DNA from: Agreia sp. Leaf283
GTDB lineage: Bacteria; Actinomycetota; Actinomycetes; Actinomycetales; Microbacteriaceae
Direction: 5' to 3'
NCBI RefSeq assembly: GCF_001422485.1
Contig: NZ_LMNF01000002.1
Span: 507,949-571,948 of the forward strand
DNA length: 64,000 nt
In this document: positions 19,659 to 28,246 of the stretch, one piece after another
How positions within the stretch are numbered: position 1 is the stretch's first letter
Layout of the letters: every line of letters begins with the position of its first letter
Made by a program: the position numbers and the translations under genes
The notes under the pieces: generated by a model
Databases searched by the model: none
What the model was told of the DNA's origin: nothing
The model's input: the letters and a program-made list of their open reading frames with translations, nothing else

Positions 19659-19714
19659 ATACAGCGTTTTTCAGGCACAGCGTCTTTCAAGCACAGCGTC
19701 TTTTTGGCACAGCG
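19659..19714 (+). repeat. 16-bp tandem repeat, four imperfect copies
   Basis: The core GCACAGCG occurs at 19675, 19691 and 19707, with a variant ATACAGCG at 19659, so each start is exactly 16 bp from the next. The linkers are T-rich (GTTTTTCAG, TCTTTCAA, TCTTTTTG). The array lies between the tRNA-Arg and the Pr6Pr gene. No protein is encoded. Its T-rich linkers might end tRNA transcription, but no stable hairpin is apparent. Confidence 0.85.
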
Positions 19715-19740
19715 GTCGCGTCGAAGGGGATGACACCGGC

Positions 19741-20436
19741 ATGAGAATCCTCTTCGCGGCCCTCCGCGCGGCCGTCGCCATCGCGATCGTCGCCGCCATC
19801 GTCGGCCAGCTGATCACGAGCCTCGAGTTCTGGTCGTCGAGGGGCGTCACGAACGTCGGCAGCAACATCGTGAACTTCTTCAGCTTCTTCACCATCGAGT
19901 CGAATATCGCCGCGATCGTGGTTCTCGCCATCGGCGCGTATCTTCTCGTCGTTCGACGCGATTCCGATCCCGAGTGGTTCCAGGTGACGCGTGCCGCGGT
20001 GGTGACCTACATGGTCGTGACCGGCATCGTCTACAACCTGCTGCTGCGAGGCATCGAGCTTCCCCAGGGTGCGACCCTCGGGTGGTCCAACGAGATCCTG
20101 CACGCCGTCGCTCCCGCCTATCTCCTGATCGACTGGCTCCTCGCGCCCGGTCGCAGACCGCTCAAGGCGCGCCGCATCGGCGTCATCCTGATCTACCCGA
20201 TCGCGTGGGTGGTCTACACGCTGGTGCGTGCGCCGTTCGTCGTCGATCAGGTCGCCTCGACCGACTACTGGTACCCCTACCCGTTCCTCAACCCGAACAC
20301 TTCGCCCCAGGGCTACGTATCGGTCGCGTTCTATGTGGTGCTGATCGCCGCGGTGATCGGCCTGACCGCGGCCGGGGTGCTCTGGATCTCCCGGCGGTGG
20401 CCTCGCACAGGGTCGGAGACTCGACAGGCGTCCTAG
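19741..20436 (+). CDS. Pr6Pr family membrane protein
   Basis: 231 aa with six predicted membrane helices. Family features include the N-terminal helix followed by NFFSFFTIESNIAA, the central GIVYNLLLRG, the segment EILHAVAPAYLLIDWLLAPGRRPL, and YPYPFLNPNTSPQGY before the fifth helix. This is the Pr6Pr (FAR-17a/AIG1-like) group of bacterial membrane proteins, whose molecular function is unknown. It is followed by poxB in the same direction with a 33-bp gap. Confidence 0.82.
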   Translation: MRILFAALRAAVAIAIVAAIVGQLITSLEFWSSRGVTNVGSNIVNFFSFFTIESNIAAIVVLAIGAYLLVVRRDSDPEWFQVTRAAVVTYMVVTGIVYNLLLRGIELPQGATLGWSNEILHAVAPAYLLIDWLLAPGRRPLKARRIGVILIYPIAWVVYTLVRAPFVVDQVASTDYWYPYPFLNPNTSPQGYVSVAFYVVLIAAVIGLTAAGVLWISRRWPRTGSETRQAS

Positions 20437-20469
20437 GCCCCGTCCAGCCGCGCACGGTTTACTGGGCCT

Positions 20470-22224
20470 ATGGCCAGAACAGTCGCAGACCAGCTCATCG
20501 CCCAGCTCATCGACGCGGGCGTGCACCGCATCTACGGAATCGTGGGAGACAGCCTCAACCCCGTGGTCGACGCCGTTCGCCGCACCGGGGGCTCGGCCAA
20601 CGGCGGCATCGACTGGATCCACGTGCGCAACGAGGAGGCGGCGGCCTTCGCCGCCGGAGCCGAGGCACAGCTCACCGGCCGCCTCGCCGTCTGCGCCGGC
20701 AGCTGCGGCCCCGGCAACCTGCACCTCATCAACGGCCTCTTCGACGCCCACCGATCCGGTGCTCCCGTGCTCGCCATCGCGAGCCACATCCCCAGCATCG
20801 AGATCGGCAGCTCCTACTTTCAGGAGACGCACCCCGACAGACTCTTCGTCGAGTGCTCGAACTACTGCGAGCTCGTCTCGACGGCCGCGCAGGCGCCTCG
20901 CGTCGTGAACTCGGCCATCCGTCACGCCACGGGCCTCGGCGGCGTGGCCGTGGTGTCGCTGCCCGGCGACGTCGCCGAACTGGATGCCGAGGGCTCGGCC
21001 CCCGCATTCGTTCTGCCCCGCACGCCCGCGATCGTGCCCGACACCGCCGACGTCGAGGCCCTCGCCGCCGCGATCAACGAGGCGAAGACGGTGGCGATCT
21101 TCGCCGGAGCCGGCGTCGAGGGATCGCACGACGAGGTGGTGGCGTTCGCCGACCTCCTCGCCGCGCCCGTGGGCCACACCGTTCGCGGCAAGCAGTGGAT
21201 CCAGTACGACAACCCCTTCGACGTGGGCATGACGGGCCTGCTCGGCTACGGCGCCGCTCACGCCGGCATCCACGACGCCGAGCTGCTCATCCTCCTCGGC
21301 ACCGACTTCCCCTACGAGCAGTTCCTGCCCGACGGGCGCAAGGTCGTGATCGCGCAGATCGACGCCGACGCCTCGCACCTCGGCAGGAGGGCGAGCGTGA
21401 CGCACGCGATCCACGGCGACGTCGCATCCACCCTCGCTTCCCTCACGCCTCTGATCCGGGGCGAGCGAAGCCGGTCGTTCCTCGACAAGACCCTCAAGCG
21501 GCACCACAAGCTCCTCGACTCCGTGGTCGGAAAGTACACCGACGTCGACCGGACGGTGCCGATCCACCCGGAGTTCGCCGCGACCGTGCTCGACGAGCTC
21601 ATCTCCGACGATGCGATCGTGACGGCAGACACCGGCATGGGCAACGTATGGCAGGCCCGGTACATCACACCCAACGGCAGGCGGCGGCTGATCGGCTCGT
21701 ATCTGCACGGATCGATGGCGAACGCCGTTCCCCAGGCGATCGGAGCCCAGTCGGCGTATCCCGGCAGGCAGGTCGTCACGATCTCGGGAGACGGCGGCCT
21801 GTCGATGCTGCTCGGAGAACTCGTCACCATCGCCGCCTACAGGCTGCCGATCAAAGTCGTCGTCTTCAACAACTCGACCCTCGGCCTCGTGAAGCTCGAG
21901 ATGTTCGTCGACGGCTATCCCGACTTCGGCGTGGATGTGCCCGGTGTGGACTACGCCGCGGTCGCGACGGCGCTCGGCTTCTTCGCGCGGCGGGTCGACG
22001 ACCCGCGGCTGTTGAAGGACGCGCTCAGCGAGGCGTTCGCCCATGACGGCCCCGCGCTGGTCGACATCAGCACCGACCCGCTGGCGCTGTCGCTGCCGCC
22101 CACGATCACGGCGAAGCAGGTCAGCGGTTTCGGCCTCGCCATGTCGAAGCTCGTGTTGAACGGCGGCGTCGGAGAGGCCGTCAAGCTCGCGCGGTCGAAC
22201 ATCCGACACGTTCCGGGACTGTAG
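20470..22224 (+). CDS. poxB: Pyruvate dehydrogenase (quinone) / pyruvate oxidase
   Basis: 584 aa thiamine-diphosphate enzyme. It decarboxylates pyruvate to acetate and CO2, passing electrons through FAD to the membrane quinone pool. The catalytic Glu lies in HVRNEEAAAFAAG, the PoxB-characteristic FQETHPDRLFVECSNYCELVS follows, and the C-terminal ThDP/Mg motif is GDGGLSMLLGE...NNSTLGLV. The C-terminus ends soon after IRHVPGL, so a long E. coli-type lipid-binding tail is not obvious. Acetolactate synthase is the main alternative, but the PoxB-specific segment argues against it. A TTTACT box lies six bases before the ATG. Confidence 0.92.
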   Translation: MARTVADQLIAQLIDAGVHRIYGIVGDSLNPVVDAVRRTGGSANGGIDWIHVRNEEAAAFAAGAEAQLTGRLAVCAGSCGPGNLHLINGLFDAHRSGAPVLAIASHIPSIEIGSSYFQETHPDRLFVECSNYCELVSTAAQAPRVVNSAIRHATGLGGVAVVSLPGDVAELDAEGSAPAFVLPRTPAIVPDTADVEALAAAINEAKTVAIFAGAGVEGSHDEVVAFADLLAAPVGHTVRGKQWIQYDNPFDVGMTGLLGYGAAHAGIHDAELLILLGTDFPYEQFLPDGRKVVIAQIDADASHLGRRASVTHAIHGDVASTLASLTPLIRGERSRSFLDKTLKRHHKLLDSVVGKYTDVDRTVPIHPEFAATVLDELISDDAIVTADTGMGNVWQARYITPNGRRRLIGSYLHGSMANAVPQAIGAQSAYPGRQVVTISGDGGLSMLLGELVTIAAYRLPIKVVVFNNSTLGLVKLEMFVDGYPDFGVDVPGVDYAAVATALGFFARRVDDPRLLKDALSEAFAHDGPALVDISTDPLALSLPPTITAKQVSGFGLAMSKLVLNGGVGEAVKLARSNIRHVPGL

Positions 22225-22230
22225 GCGCCA

Positions 22231-22270
22231 TATACTTAGTGCCCTATTGATTCGTGCGAACGGCACGAAT
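22231..22270 (+). promoter_or_regulatory. Promoter and palindromic operator of the OhrR-like gene
   Basis: A TATACT -10 candidate lies at 22231-22236. It is followed by a perfect inverted repeat ATTCGTGC-GAACG-GCACGAAT at 22250-22270, which ends 14 bp before the GTG of the regulator gene. MarR-family proteins commonly bind such a palindrome to repress themselves. Binding is inferred from position and symmetry. Confidence 0.6.
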
Positions 22271-22284
22271 AGGGAGGGGCGGGC

Positions 22285-22731
22285 GTGACCGACGATGTCG
22301 ATGTGCTCGCACTCGAGAATCAGGTGTGCTTCGCGCTCGCTGTCGCATCTCGGAGTGTCATCGCTCTCTACCGGCCCGTTCTCGAGCCGCTCGGGCTGAC
22401 CCATCCGCAGTACCTGGTGATGCTCGCTCTGTGGCAGCAGGACCCGAGATCGGTGAAGGACCTCGGCGCCGCCCTGCAGCTCGAACCCGCGACCCTGTCT
22501 CCCCTGCTCAAGCGGCTCGAAGCATCCGGCCTCATCGATCGTCGACGCAGCGCGACCGACGAGAGGCGGCTCGACGTCACGCTCACGCCGCAGGGACGGG
22601 AGCTGCGCTCGCGCGCCGAGTCGATCCCGCAGACGATGATCGAGCAGCTGGGCATGCCCGTCTCCGAGCTTCAGGCCATGCAGGCGTCGCTCACGGCGAT
22701 CATCGCAGCCGCGACCCGCTCGACCGACTGA
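22285..22731 (+). CDS. OhrR-like MarR family regulator
   Basis: 148 aa winged-helix repressor. The N-terminal helix has ENQVCFALAVASR with Cys15 at the position of the peroxide-sensing cysteine of OhrR. The recognition region is VKDLGAALQLEPATLSPLLKRLEASGLI, and the wing is RRSATDERRLDVTLT. One-Cys and two-Cys OhrR proteins sense organic hydroperoxides. No second reactive Cys is visible, so it would be the one-Cys type. The usual partner ohr is absent; the neighbour is poxB upstream. GTG start with GGGAGGGG before it. Confidence 0.85.
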   Translation: MTDDVDVLALENQVCFALAVASRSVIALYRPVLEPLGLTHPQYLVMLALWQQDPRSVKDLGAALQLEPATLSPLLKRLEASGLIDRRRSATDERRLDVTLTPQGRELRSRAESIPQTMIEQLGMPVSELQAMQASLTAIIAAATRSTD

Positions 22732-22754
22732 TCTGTCGACGGCCGGCGTTCGGC

Positions 22755-23498
22755 TCAGACGAGGGCTGCCTCGCGCGCGCCCAGCCTGGCGACGAGGGAG
22801 GCCAGCTGGCCGGCCGGCGCACCCGGGTCCTCGGGGTGGAACTGCACGCCGGTGATCGGAGCATGGACATGCTCGACGGCCTCCACGACGCCGTCGGGCG
22901 CCGTGCCCACAGCCACGAGACCATCGCCGAGCCGACCGACGGCCTGGTGATGCGCGCTCTGCACGACGAGTTCGCGTGTGCCGAGGTCTGCGGCGAGCCT
23001 CGACGAGCGCTCGAGGCCCACGGGGTGCGCCGCCATGATGTCGCGGATCGGAGCGCCGAGGTTCTTGTGGATCGTGTCGGTACCCAGATCCTGAACGATG
23101 TCGCCCCCGAGGGCGACGGTGATGATCTGCAGTCCACGACACACGCCCAGCAGCGGGGTTCCCCGGCGCAGAGCTCGGTGCACGAGCGCAATCTGCCCCT
23201 CGTCGGCCGTCTCGAAATGCTGGCTCTCGAAGGGGTAGTCCTCGTCGCCGCCGTAGAAACGCGGGGAGATGTCCTCCCCGCCCATGAGCATGATGGCCTC
23301 GCTCGCGTCGGTGAGGGCGAGCAGCGAGGCTGTGCCGACATCGGCCGCGGCGACCCTGTTCACGGTCCACCCGGCGTCCTCGGCGGCTCGAACCGCCCGG
23401 GAGTTGAGCACCTCGACGTAGGCGTGGTACTCGACGTCGCGAGGGCGATACCGGGTCACTTCGACGACGCTGAGTCGTTTCTCTGCACGGGTGGCCAT
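22755..23498 (-). CDS. Class I glutamine amidotransferase / gamma-glutamyl-gamma-aminobutyrate hydrolase-like
   Basis: 247 aa. The nucleophile is Cys120 in PLLGVCRGLQII and the His-Glu pair lies in GVQFHPED, with an oxyanion region LMGGEDISP, as in the peptidase C26/PuuD family. PuuD hydrolyses gamma-Glu-GABA in putrescine breakdown; other members act on related gamma-glutamyl compounds. No other puu genes are nearby, so the substrate is undetermined. It is convergent with the OhrR-like gene and divergent from the TPM gene. Confidence 0.85.
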   Translation of the reverse strand: MATRAEKRLSVVEVTRYRPRDVEYHAYVEVLNSRAVRAAEDAGWTVNRVAAADVGTASLLALTDASEAIMLMGGEDISPRFYGGDEDYPFESQHFETADEGQIALVHRALRRGTPLLGVCRGLQIITVALGGDIVQDLGTDTIHKNLGAPIRDIMAAHPVGLERSSRLAADLGTRELVVQSAHHQAVGRLGDGLVAVGTAPDGVVEAVEHVHAPITGVQFHPEDPGAPAGQLASLVARLGAREAALV

Positions 23499-23604
23499 GA
23501 ACCCATCATGCTGAGTTCACGCGCTCCTCCCCAGCCCTGTCGTAACGAGACGACACATACTTCGTCATAGGCCCGGCGCAGACCCTTGTTCTAGACTGCC
23601 TGCG

Positions 23605-25740
23605 ATGTCCAGAACCGATCGACGACGATATTCCACCCTCCGATCCGGCCTCGTCGCCGGTGCCGGACTCGTTCTCGCCCTGCTTGCGCTGCAGGCGCCG
23701 CAGGCCGCCCAGGCGACCGACCCGGTGAACCTCGGCGGATCCTATGTGGTCGATCGAGTGGGGGTGCTCGGCACTCGCGCGGCCGAGGTGCAGGATGCGC
23801 TCGACGAGCTGTCGCAGACCGAGGGCACGAACCTGTTCGTCGTCTACGTCGACAGCTTCACGGGCGTGGCCGACCGGGAGGCGTGGGCCGACGACACCGC
23901 GATCAAGAACGATCTCGGCGTGAACGACGTTCTGCTGGCGGTCGCGACCGACGACAGGCTCTACCAGCTCTCCGTCGATCCCGACTTCGCGCTCTCCGAT
24001 GCGCAGCTCAGCGAGCTGGAGACCACATCCATCCAGCCGTCTCTCCGTCAGAACGACTGGGCGGGAGCCGCCATCAACACGGCATCGGGTCTCTCCGAAC
24101 TGCTCGGCGGTGAGAGCCTGTCGCCGCCCGTGGTCACTCCGGGTGAAGCGGCAGAGGCGGCCGGCAGCGGATCGTCCGTTCTGACCTGGGCGCTGGGCGG
24201 CACCGTCGTCGCGGTGGCCGGGGCCGTCGGCGCCGTCTACCTGCGCAAGCGGTCGAAAGCGAAGGCGGCCGAGGCCCGGCCTGGCGCCGACGGCCCGAGC
24301 CAGCTCGAACTCGACAGGGAGGTCGGAAGGCTCCTGGTTCAGCTCGACGACGCCGTGAAGAGCAGCGAGCAGGAGCTGGGCTTCGCGATCGCGCAGTTCG
24401 GCGACGACGCCACAGCGGCGTTCGTGCAGGCCCTCGACAGCGCGAAAGAGAAGGTGCGCCAGAGCTTCGCCCTCAAGCAGAACCTCGACGACAGCACGCC
24501 GGACAGCGCCGAGGACAGGCGAGCCTGGTCGCTCAAGATCATCGAACTCTGCACCAGCGCCGACGCCGAGCTCGATGCCCAGGCCGACGCCTTCGCCGCG
24601 CTGCGAGAACTCGAGAAGAACCCCCAGCCGTCGCTCGACGCCATCGCGTCCGGCGTCGCATCCGTCCGGCAGCGCATCCCGGCTGCCACGCAGACGTTGC
24701 AGTCGCTGAGAGCGACATACTCGGCGAATGCCCTTGGCACCGTCCTCGAGAACCCGGCCCAGGCCGAGAAGCTCCTCGCCTACGCCGACACGACGGCGAC
24801 GGCCGTTCCCGGCCTGATCGCGGGCGGGCGCGCCAGCGAGGCCGCCGTGAGCATCCAACGAGCCCAGGCCGCCGTGGCCCAGTCCGAGACGCTGATCACT
24901 GCCGTCGGAACGCTCGGAGCGGCGCTCCAGAACGCTGCCGCCGCGCTGGCGAGCGCCGTCACCGAGGCGACGAACGACACCGCCGAAGCCAGGGCCCTCC
25001 TCGCCACGCCGCAGGGGGCTCCCCGAGCCGCCGAGCTCTCTCCCCTGGTCATGGCCCTCGAGTCCTCGATCGCTCAGGCACGAAACTCGGGGGCGTCCGA
25101 TCCCGTCGCCGCCCTTCAGGCCCTCCAGGGCGCGAACGCTCCGCTCGACGCCGCTCTCGCGGGCGCGCGTGACGAGGCCCAACGCGTGGCCCGCACCCAG
25201 GAGCAGCTGTCGAGGACCCTCACCGCGGCATCCAGCACCATCACCGCCGTCAAGGAGTACGTGGTCACCCGACGGGGAGCGGTGAGCGTCGACGCCCGCA
25301 CTCGCATCGCCGAGGCCGAGCGGCTGCTGAACGAGGCCTACGGACTGCAGTCCACCGATCCGGAACGCGCGCTGTCGTCGGCGACCCAGGCGTACCAGTT
25401 CGCGCAGGCCGCCGATCAGGCCGCGCGCATCGATGTGGATGCCTACAGCCCCTACTCCGGGCAGGGCGGCGGCGGGCAGGGGTACCACGGACAGGGCGAG
25501 CAGGGGGTGGATGGCTCGGCGATGCTGGGCGGACTCCTCGGCGGGCTGTTCTCCGGCGGCGGCGGCTCGTCTCGCCGCTCCTACTCCGGCGGCATGTTCG
25601 GCGGCTCGTCGAGCTGGGGCGGGGGCGGACGCTCGTCCGGATCGTCTCGCTCCTCAGGCTCCTCCCGATCGTCGGGTTCGCGCAGGAGTTCGTCGTCAGG
25701 ACGCTCCGGCGGGCGTCGCGGCGGCGGCGGACGCTTCTAG
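23605..25740 (+). CDS. TPM domain membrane protein with Gly/Ser-rich tail
   Basis: 711 aa. A signal peptide (residues 1-38, ending AQA) precedes a TPM domain (TLP18.3/Psb32/MOLO-1 type, about 45-165: YVVDRVGVLG...FVVYVDSF...NDVLLAVATDDRLYQLSVDPDFALSD). A membrane helix follows at about 192-213, then a long alpha-helical, coiled-coil-prone cytoplasmic region to about 610. The tail is rich in Gly, Ser and Arg. TPM proteins are poorly understood. The next gene is pspA, and this pairing is frequent in actinobacteria. TAGACT seven bases before the ATG suggests a leaderless message. Confidence 0.85.
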   Translation: MSRTDRRRYSTLRSGLVAGAGLVLALLALQAPQAAQATDPVNLGGSYVVDRVGVLGTRAAEVQDALDELSQTEGTNLFVVYVDSFTGVADREAWADDTAIKNDLGVNDVLLAVATDDRLYQLSVDPDFALSDAQLSELETTSIQPSLRQNDWAGAAINTASGLSELLGGESLSPPVVTPGEAAEAAGSGSSVLTWALGGTVVAVAGAVGAVYLRKRSKAKAAEARPGADGPSQLELDREVGRLLVQLDDAVKSSEQELGFAIAQFGDDATAAFVQALDSAKEKVRQSFALKQNLDDSTPDSAEDRRAWSLKIIELCTSADAELDAQADAFAALRELEKNPQPSLDAIASGVASVRQRIPAATQTLQSLRATYSANALGTVLENPAQAEKLLAYADTTATAVPGLIAGGRASEAAVSIQRAQAAVAQSETLITAVGTLGAALQNAAAALASAVTEATNDTAEARALLATPQGAPRAAELSPLVMALESSIAQARNSGASDPVAALQALQGANAPLDAALAGARDEAQRVARTQEQLSRTLTAASSTITAVKEYVVTRRGAVSVDARTRIAEAERLLNEAYGLQSTDPERALSSATQAYQFAQAADQAARIDVDAYSPYSGQGGGGQGYHGQGEQGVDGSAMLGGLLGGLFSGGGGSSRRSYSGGMFGGSSSWGGGGRSSGSSRSSGSSRSSGSRRSSSSGRSGGRRGGGGRF

Positions 25741-25779
25741 AAGACGCACAATCCACGGCTACAACCCAAGGAGAAGGAA

Positions 25780-26526
25780 ATGGCAAAGCAGTCCATCATC
25801 GGCCGCATCACCCAGCTCGCCAAGGCGAACATCAACGCGCTCATCGACCAGGCCGAAGATCCCCAGTTGATGCTCGACCAGCTCGTGCGCGACTACAGCG
25901 ACAACATCGCCGACGCCGAGAACGCGATCGCGCAGACCATCGGCAACCTCCGGCTGCTCGAGGAGGACCACCGGGAAGACGTGCAGACGGCCGAGGACTG
26001 GGGCCGCAAGGCACTCGCTGCGAGCCAGAAGGGCGATGAGCTGCGCGTGGCAGGCAACACCGTCGACGCAGACAAGTTCGACGCGCTCGCCAAGGTGGCC
26101 CTGACGCGCCAACTGCAGAGCGAGAACGAAGCCCGCGACGCCGAACCGTCGATCGCGTCGCAGACCGAGATCGTCGACAAGCTCAAGGCCGGTCTCAACT
26201 CGATGAAGGAGAAGCTCGGCCAGCTCACCCGCAAGCGCGACGAGTTGGCCGCTCGCGCCAAGACCGTCGAGGCGCAGAGTGCCGTTCACGACGCGTTGAA
26301 GAGCATCGATGTTCTCGACCCCACGAGCGACCTCGGCAGGTTCGAAGACAAGATCCGCCGCGAGGAGGCCAAAGTGCGCGGCCAGGAGGAGCTGGCGGCG
26401 TCGAGCCTCGACGCCCAGTTCGAGAGCCTCGACGACATCGGCGAGCTCACGGAGGTCGACGCGCGCCTCGCGCAGTTGAAGGCGAAGAGCCAGCCTCCCC
26501 GTCCCATCGACGCCCCGGTCGAATAG
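25780..26526 (+). CDS. PspA/IM30 (Vipp1) family membrane-stress protein
   Basis: 248 aa, almost entirely alpha-helical. The N-terminus MAKQSIIGRITQLAKANINALIDQAEDPQLMLDQLVRDY matches the amphipathic helix 0 and helix 1 of PspA/Vipp1, which bind stressed membranes and polymerise into ESCRT-III-like assemblies. AAGGAGAAGG precedes the ATG. It follows the TPM gene by 39 bp and probably shares its message, so the TPM protein may be its membrane partner (inference). Confidence 0.92.
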   Translation: MAKQSIIGRITQLAKANINALIDQAEDPQLMLDQLVRDYSDNIADAENAIAQTIGNLRLLEEDHREDVQTAEDWGRKALAASQKGDELRVAGNTVDADKFDALAKVALTRQLQSENEARDAEPSIASQTEIVDKLKAGLNSMKEKLGQLTRKRDELAARAKTVEAQSAVHDALKSIDVLDPTSDLGRFEDKIRREEAKVRGQEELAASSLDAQFESLDDIGELTEVDARLAQLKAKSQPPRPIDAPVE

Positions 26527-26567
26527 CATCCGCTCCCCCGTCCCGAAGTCCGTGGAAGACTGAGTCC

Positions 26568-27428
26568 GTGCCAGCAACCTTCGTGATCGTGCCGCAGTGG
26601 CAGGGGTCCGGTTCGTCGCGCGCCATGCGTCTCGTCGACGGGGCCGCCGCGATCCAGGGCGACCTTCCGGCCGCCGCGACCCGCGTCGTCGACGTGCCCG
26701 TGGGCGCGGGCGAGTCGCAGGGAACCGGAGTTCTTCGCCTCACGGCTCTGCAGTCGGTGCTCACGAACCAGCAGCGCGTGCTCGCGAGCACGACAGGACC
26801 GGTGATCACGATCGGCGGCGACTGCGCCGTCGAGCTGGGCGCCATCCCGCACGCGCTTGCGAGTTCCGCAGAGTCGACCATCGCGGTCGTGTGGTTCGAC
26901 GCGCACGGAGACCTCAACTCGCCCGAGACGTCGCCCTCTCACGCCTTCCACGGCATGGTGCTGCGCACCCTGCTCGGAGACGGCCCGGAGGCGCTCGTGC
27001 CCGGCTCGCCGTTGTCGCCGGCGCAGGTCGTGCTTGCCGGAACGCGCTCGCTCGACGACGACGAGGCCGCCTTCATCGATGCCTCGGGCATCCGCACGGT
27101 CACCTCGACCGAGCTGCAGCAGCCCGGCTCTGTCGCCGAGGCGATCGCACAGACGGGCGCGAGCCGGGTCTACATCCACGTCGACCTCGATGTGCTCGAT
27201 CCCGCCGAGATCGACGGCGTGGGATACCCCGAGCCCTTCGGTCTCTCCGTGCAGCAGCTGGTGCAGGCGATCTCGCAGATCCGTGCGTCGTATCCGCTCG
27301 TGGGTGCCGGAATCACGGAGTTCGCCCCGTCGACGCCGGAGGCAGCCTCCGACGACCTGCCCAGCATCCTCCGCATCATCTCGGCCCTCACCCGGCCGGT
27401 CCAGCGACCAGAGGAGGCAACCCCGTGA
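26568..27428 (+). CDS. Arginase/agmatinase-family protein (ureohydrolase fold)
   Basis: 286 aa, GTG start. Metal-binding motifs of the ureohydrolase superfamily are present as DAHGD (Asp111, His113, Asp115) and HVDLDVLDP (Asp206, Asp208). The first motif, normally GGDH, reads GGDC, so Cys86 replaces the usual His ligand. Substrate specificity (arginine, agmatine, formiminoglutamate or other) cannot be told. It overlaps the next gene by four bases (GTGA), beginning a chain of coupled genes. Confidence 0.85.
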   Translation: MPATFVIVPQWQGSGSSRAMRLVDGAAAIQGDLPAAATRVVDVPVGAGESQGTGVLRLTALQSVLTNQQRVLASTTGPVITIGGDCAVELGAIPHALASSAESTIAVVWFDAHGDLNSPETSPSHAFHGMVLRTLLGDGPEALVPGSPLSPAQVVLAGTRSLDDDEAAFIDASGIRTVTSTELQQPGSVAEAIAQTGASRVYIHVDLDVLDPAEIDGVGYPEPFGLSVQQLVQAISQIRASYPLVGAGITEFAPSTPEAASDDLPSILRIISALTRPVQRPEEATP

Positions 27429-28231
27429 CAGAGACCGGGACACCAGCAGAACCCGTGCGCGTCGCGACCGAGCGCCGGGGGCATGTGCTCCTCATCCGGC
27501 TCGACAGGCCCGAGAAGCGCAACGCGGCCGACTTCTCCATGCTGCAACAGCTCTCGGCCGCCTACGGCGAGCTCGACTCCGATCCCGAGCTGCGCGTGGG
27601 CCTCGTGCACGCCGCGGGCGACCACTTCACCGCCGGGCTCGACCTCGCCGACATCGGGCCGCGCATCACGGCCGACGGAATCGACTACGTCGACGCCGAC
27701 GGTATCAACCCGTGGCAGGTCTCGGGGCGGGCCCTGTCGAAGCCGGTCGTCATGGCCGTGCAGGGAATCTGCCTGACCCTCGGCATCGAGCTGATGCTGG
27801 CCAGTGACGTCGTCGTCGCGGCCGAATCGACGCGATTCGGGCAGCTCGAGGTCAGCCGTGGAATCCTTCCGTTCGGCGGCGCCACACTGCGCTTCCCTCG
27901 CGCAGTCGGCTGGGGCAACGCCATGCGCTGGATCCTGACCGGCGACATGTTCGACGCGGCCGAGGCCCTGCGGATCGGCCTCGTGCAGGAGGTCGTGCCC
28001 GACGGCATCCAGTTCGACCGTGCCCTCGAACTCGCGGAACGCATCGCCGCCCAGGCCCCGCTGGCCGTTCAGGCGGCCCTCGCCAACGCACGCCTTGCGG
28101 TGCGTTCCGGCGACGAGGCGGCCGAGGCGGAGCTGCAGCCCGCCCTCGTACGACTCGCCTCCAGCGACGATGCCAGCATCGGCCTCGAGGCATTCGCCTC
28201 CCGCACCACGGCCCGGTTCACCGGCCACTGA
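27425..28231 (+). CDS. Crotonase / enoyl-CoA hydratase family protein
   Basis: 268 aa. Crotonase-fold features are AGDHFTAGLDL (oxyanion hole), ICLTLGIELMLASDVVVAA with the first catalytic Glu, and FGQLEVSRGILPFGG with the second. Both hydratase-type glutamates are retained, so enoyl-CoA hydratase activity is plausible, although isomerases and other crotonases cannot be excluded. GTG start overlapping the upstream stop (GTGA). Confidence 0.88.
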   Translation: MTETGTPAEPVRVATERRGHVLLIRLDRPEKRNAADFSMLQQLSAAYGELDSDPELRVGLVHAAGDHFTAGLDLADIGPRITADGIDYVDADGINPWQVSGRALSKPVVMAVQGICLTLGIELMLASDVVVAAESTRFGQLEVSRGILPFGGATLRFPRAVGWGNAMRWILTGDMFDAAEALRIGLVQEVVPDGIQFDRALELAERIAAQAPLAVQAALANARLAVRSGDEAAEAELQPALVRLASSDDASIGLEAFASRTTARFTGH

Positions 28232-28246
28232 CCCCAGGACACCAAC

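Noticed and set aside
19553-19714. tRNA-Arg with adjacent repeats as an integration (att) site
   Set aside because: No integrase, phage or conjugation gene follows, and no copy of the tRNA 3' end is repeated downstream. The 16-bp units do not resemble the tRNA sequence.
19687-23370. A 1,227-codon open frame on the minus strand
   Set aside because: It lies antisense to the Pr6Pr, poxB and OhrR-like genes, has low-complexity Arg/Gly/Asp composition and no domain. It is a by-product of high third-position GC on the opposite strand.
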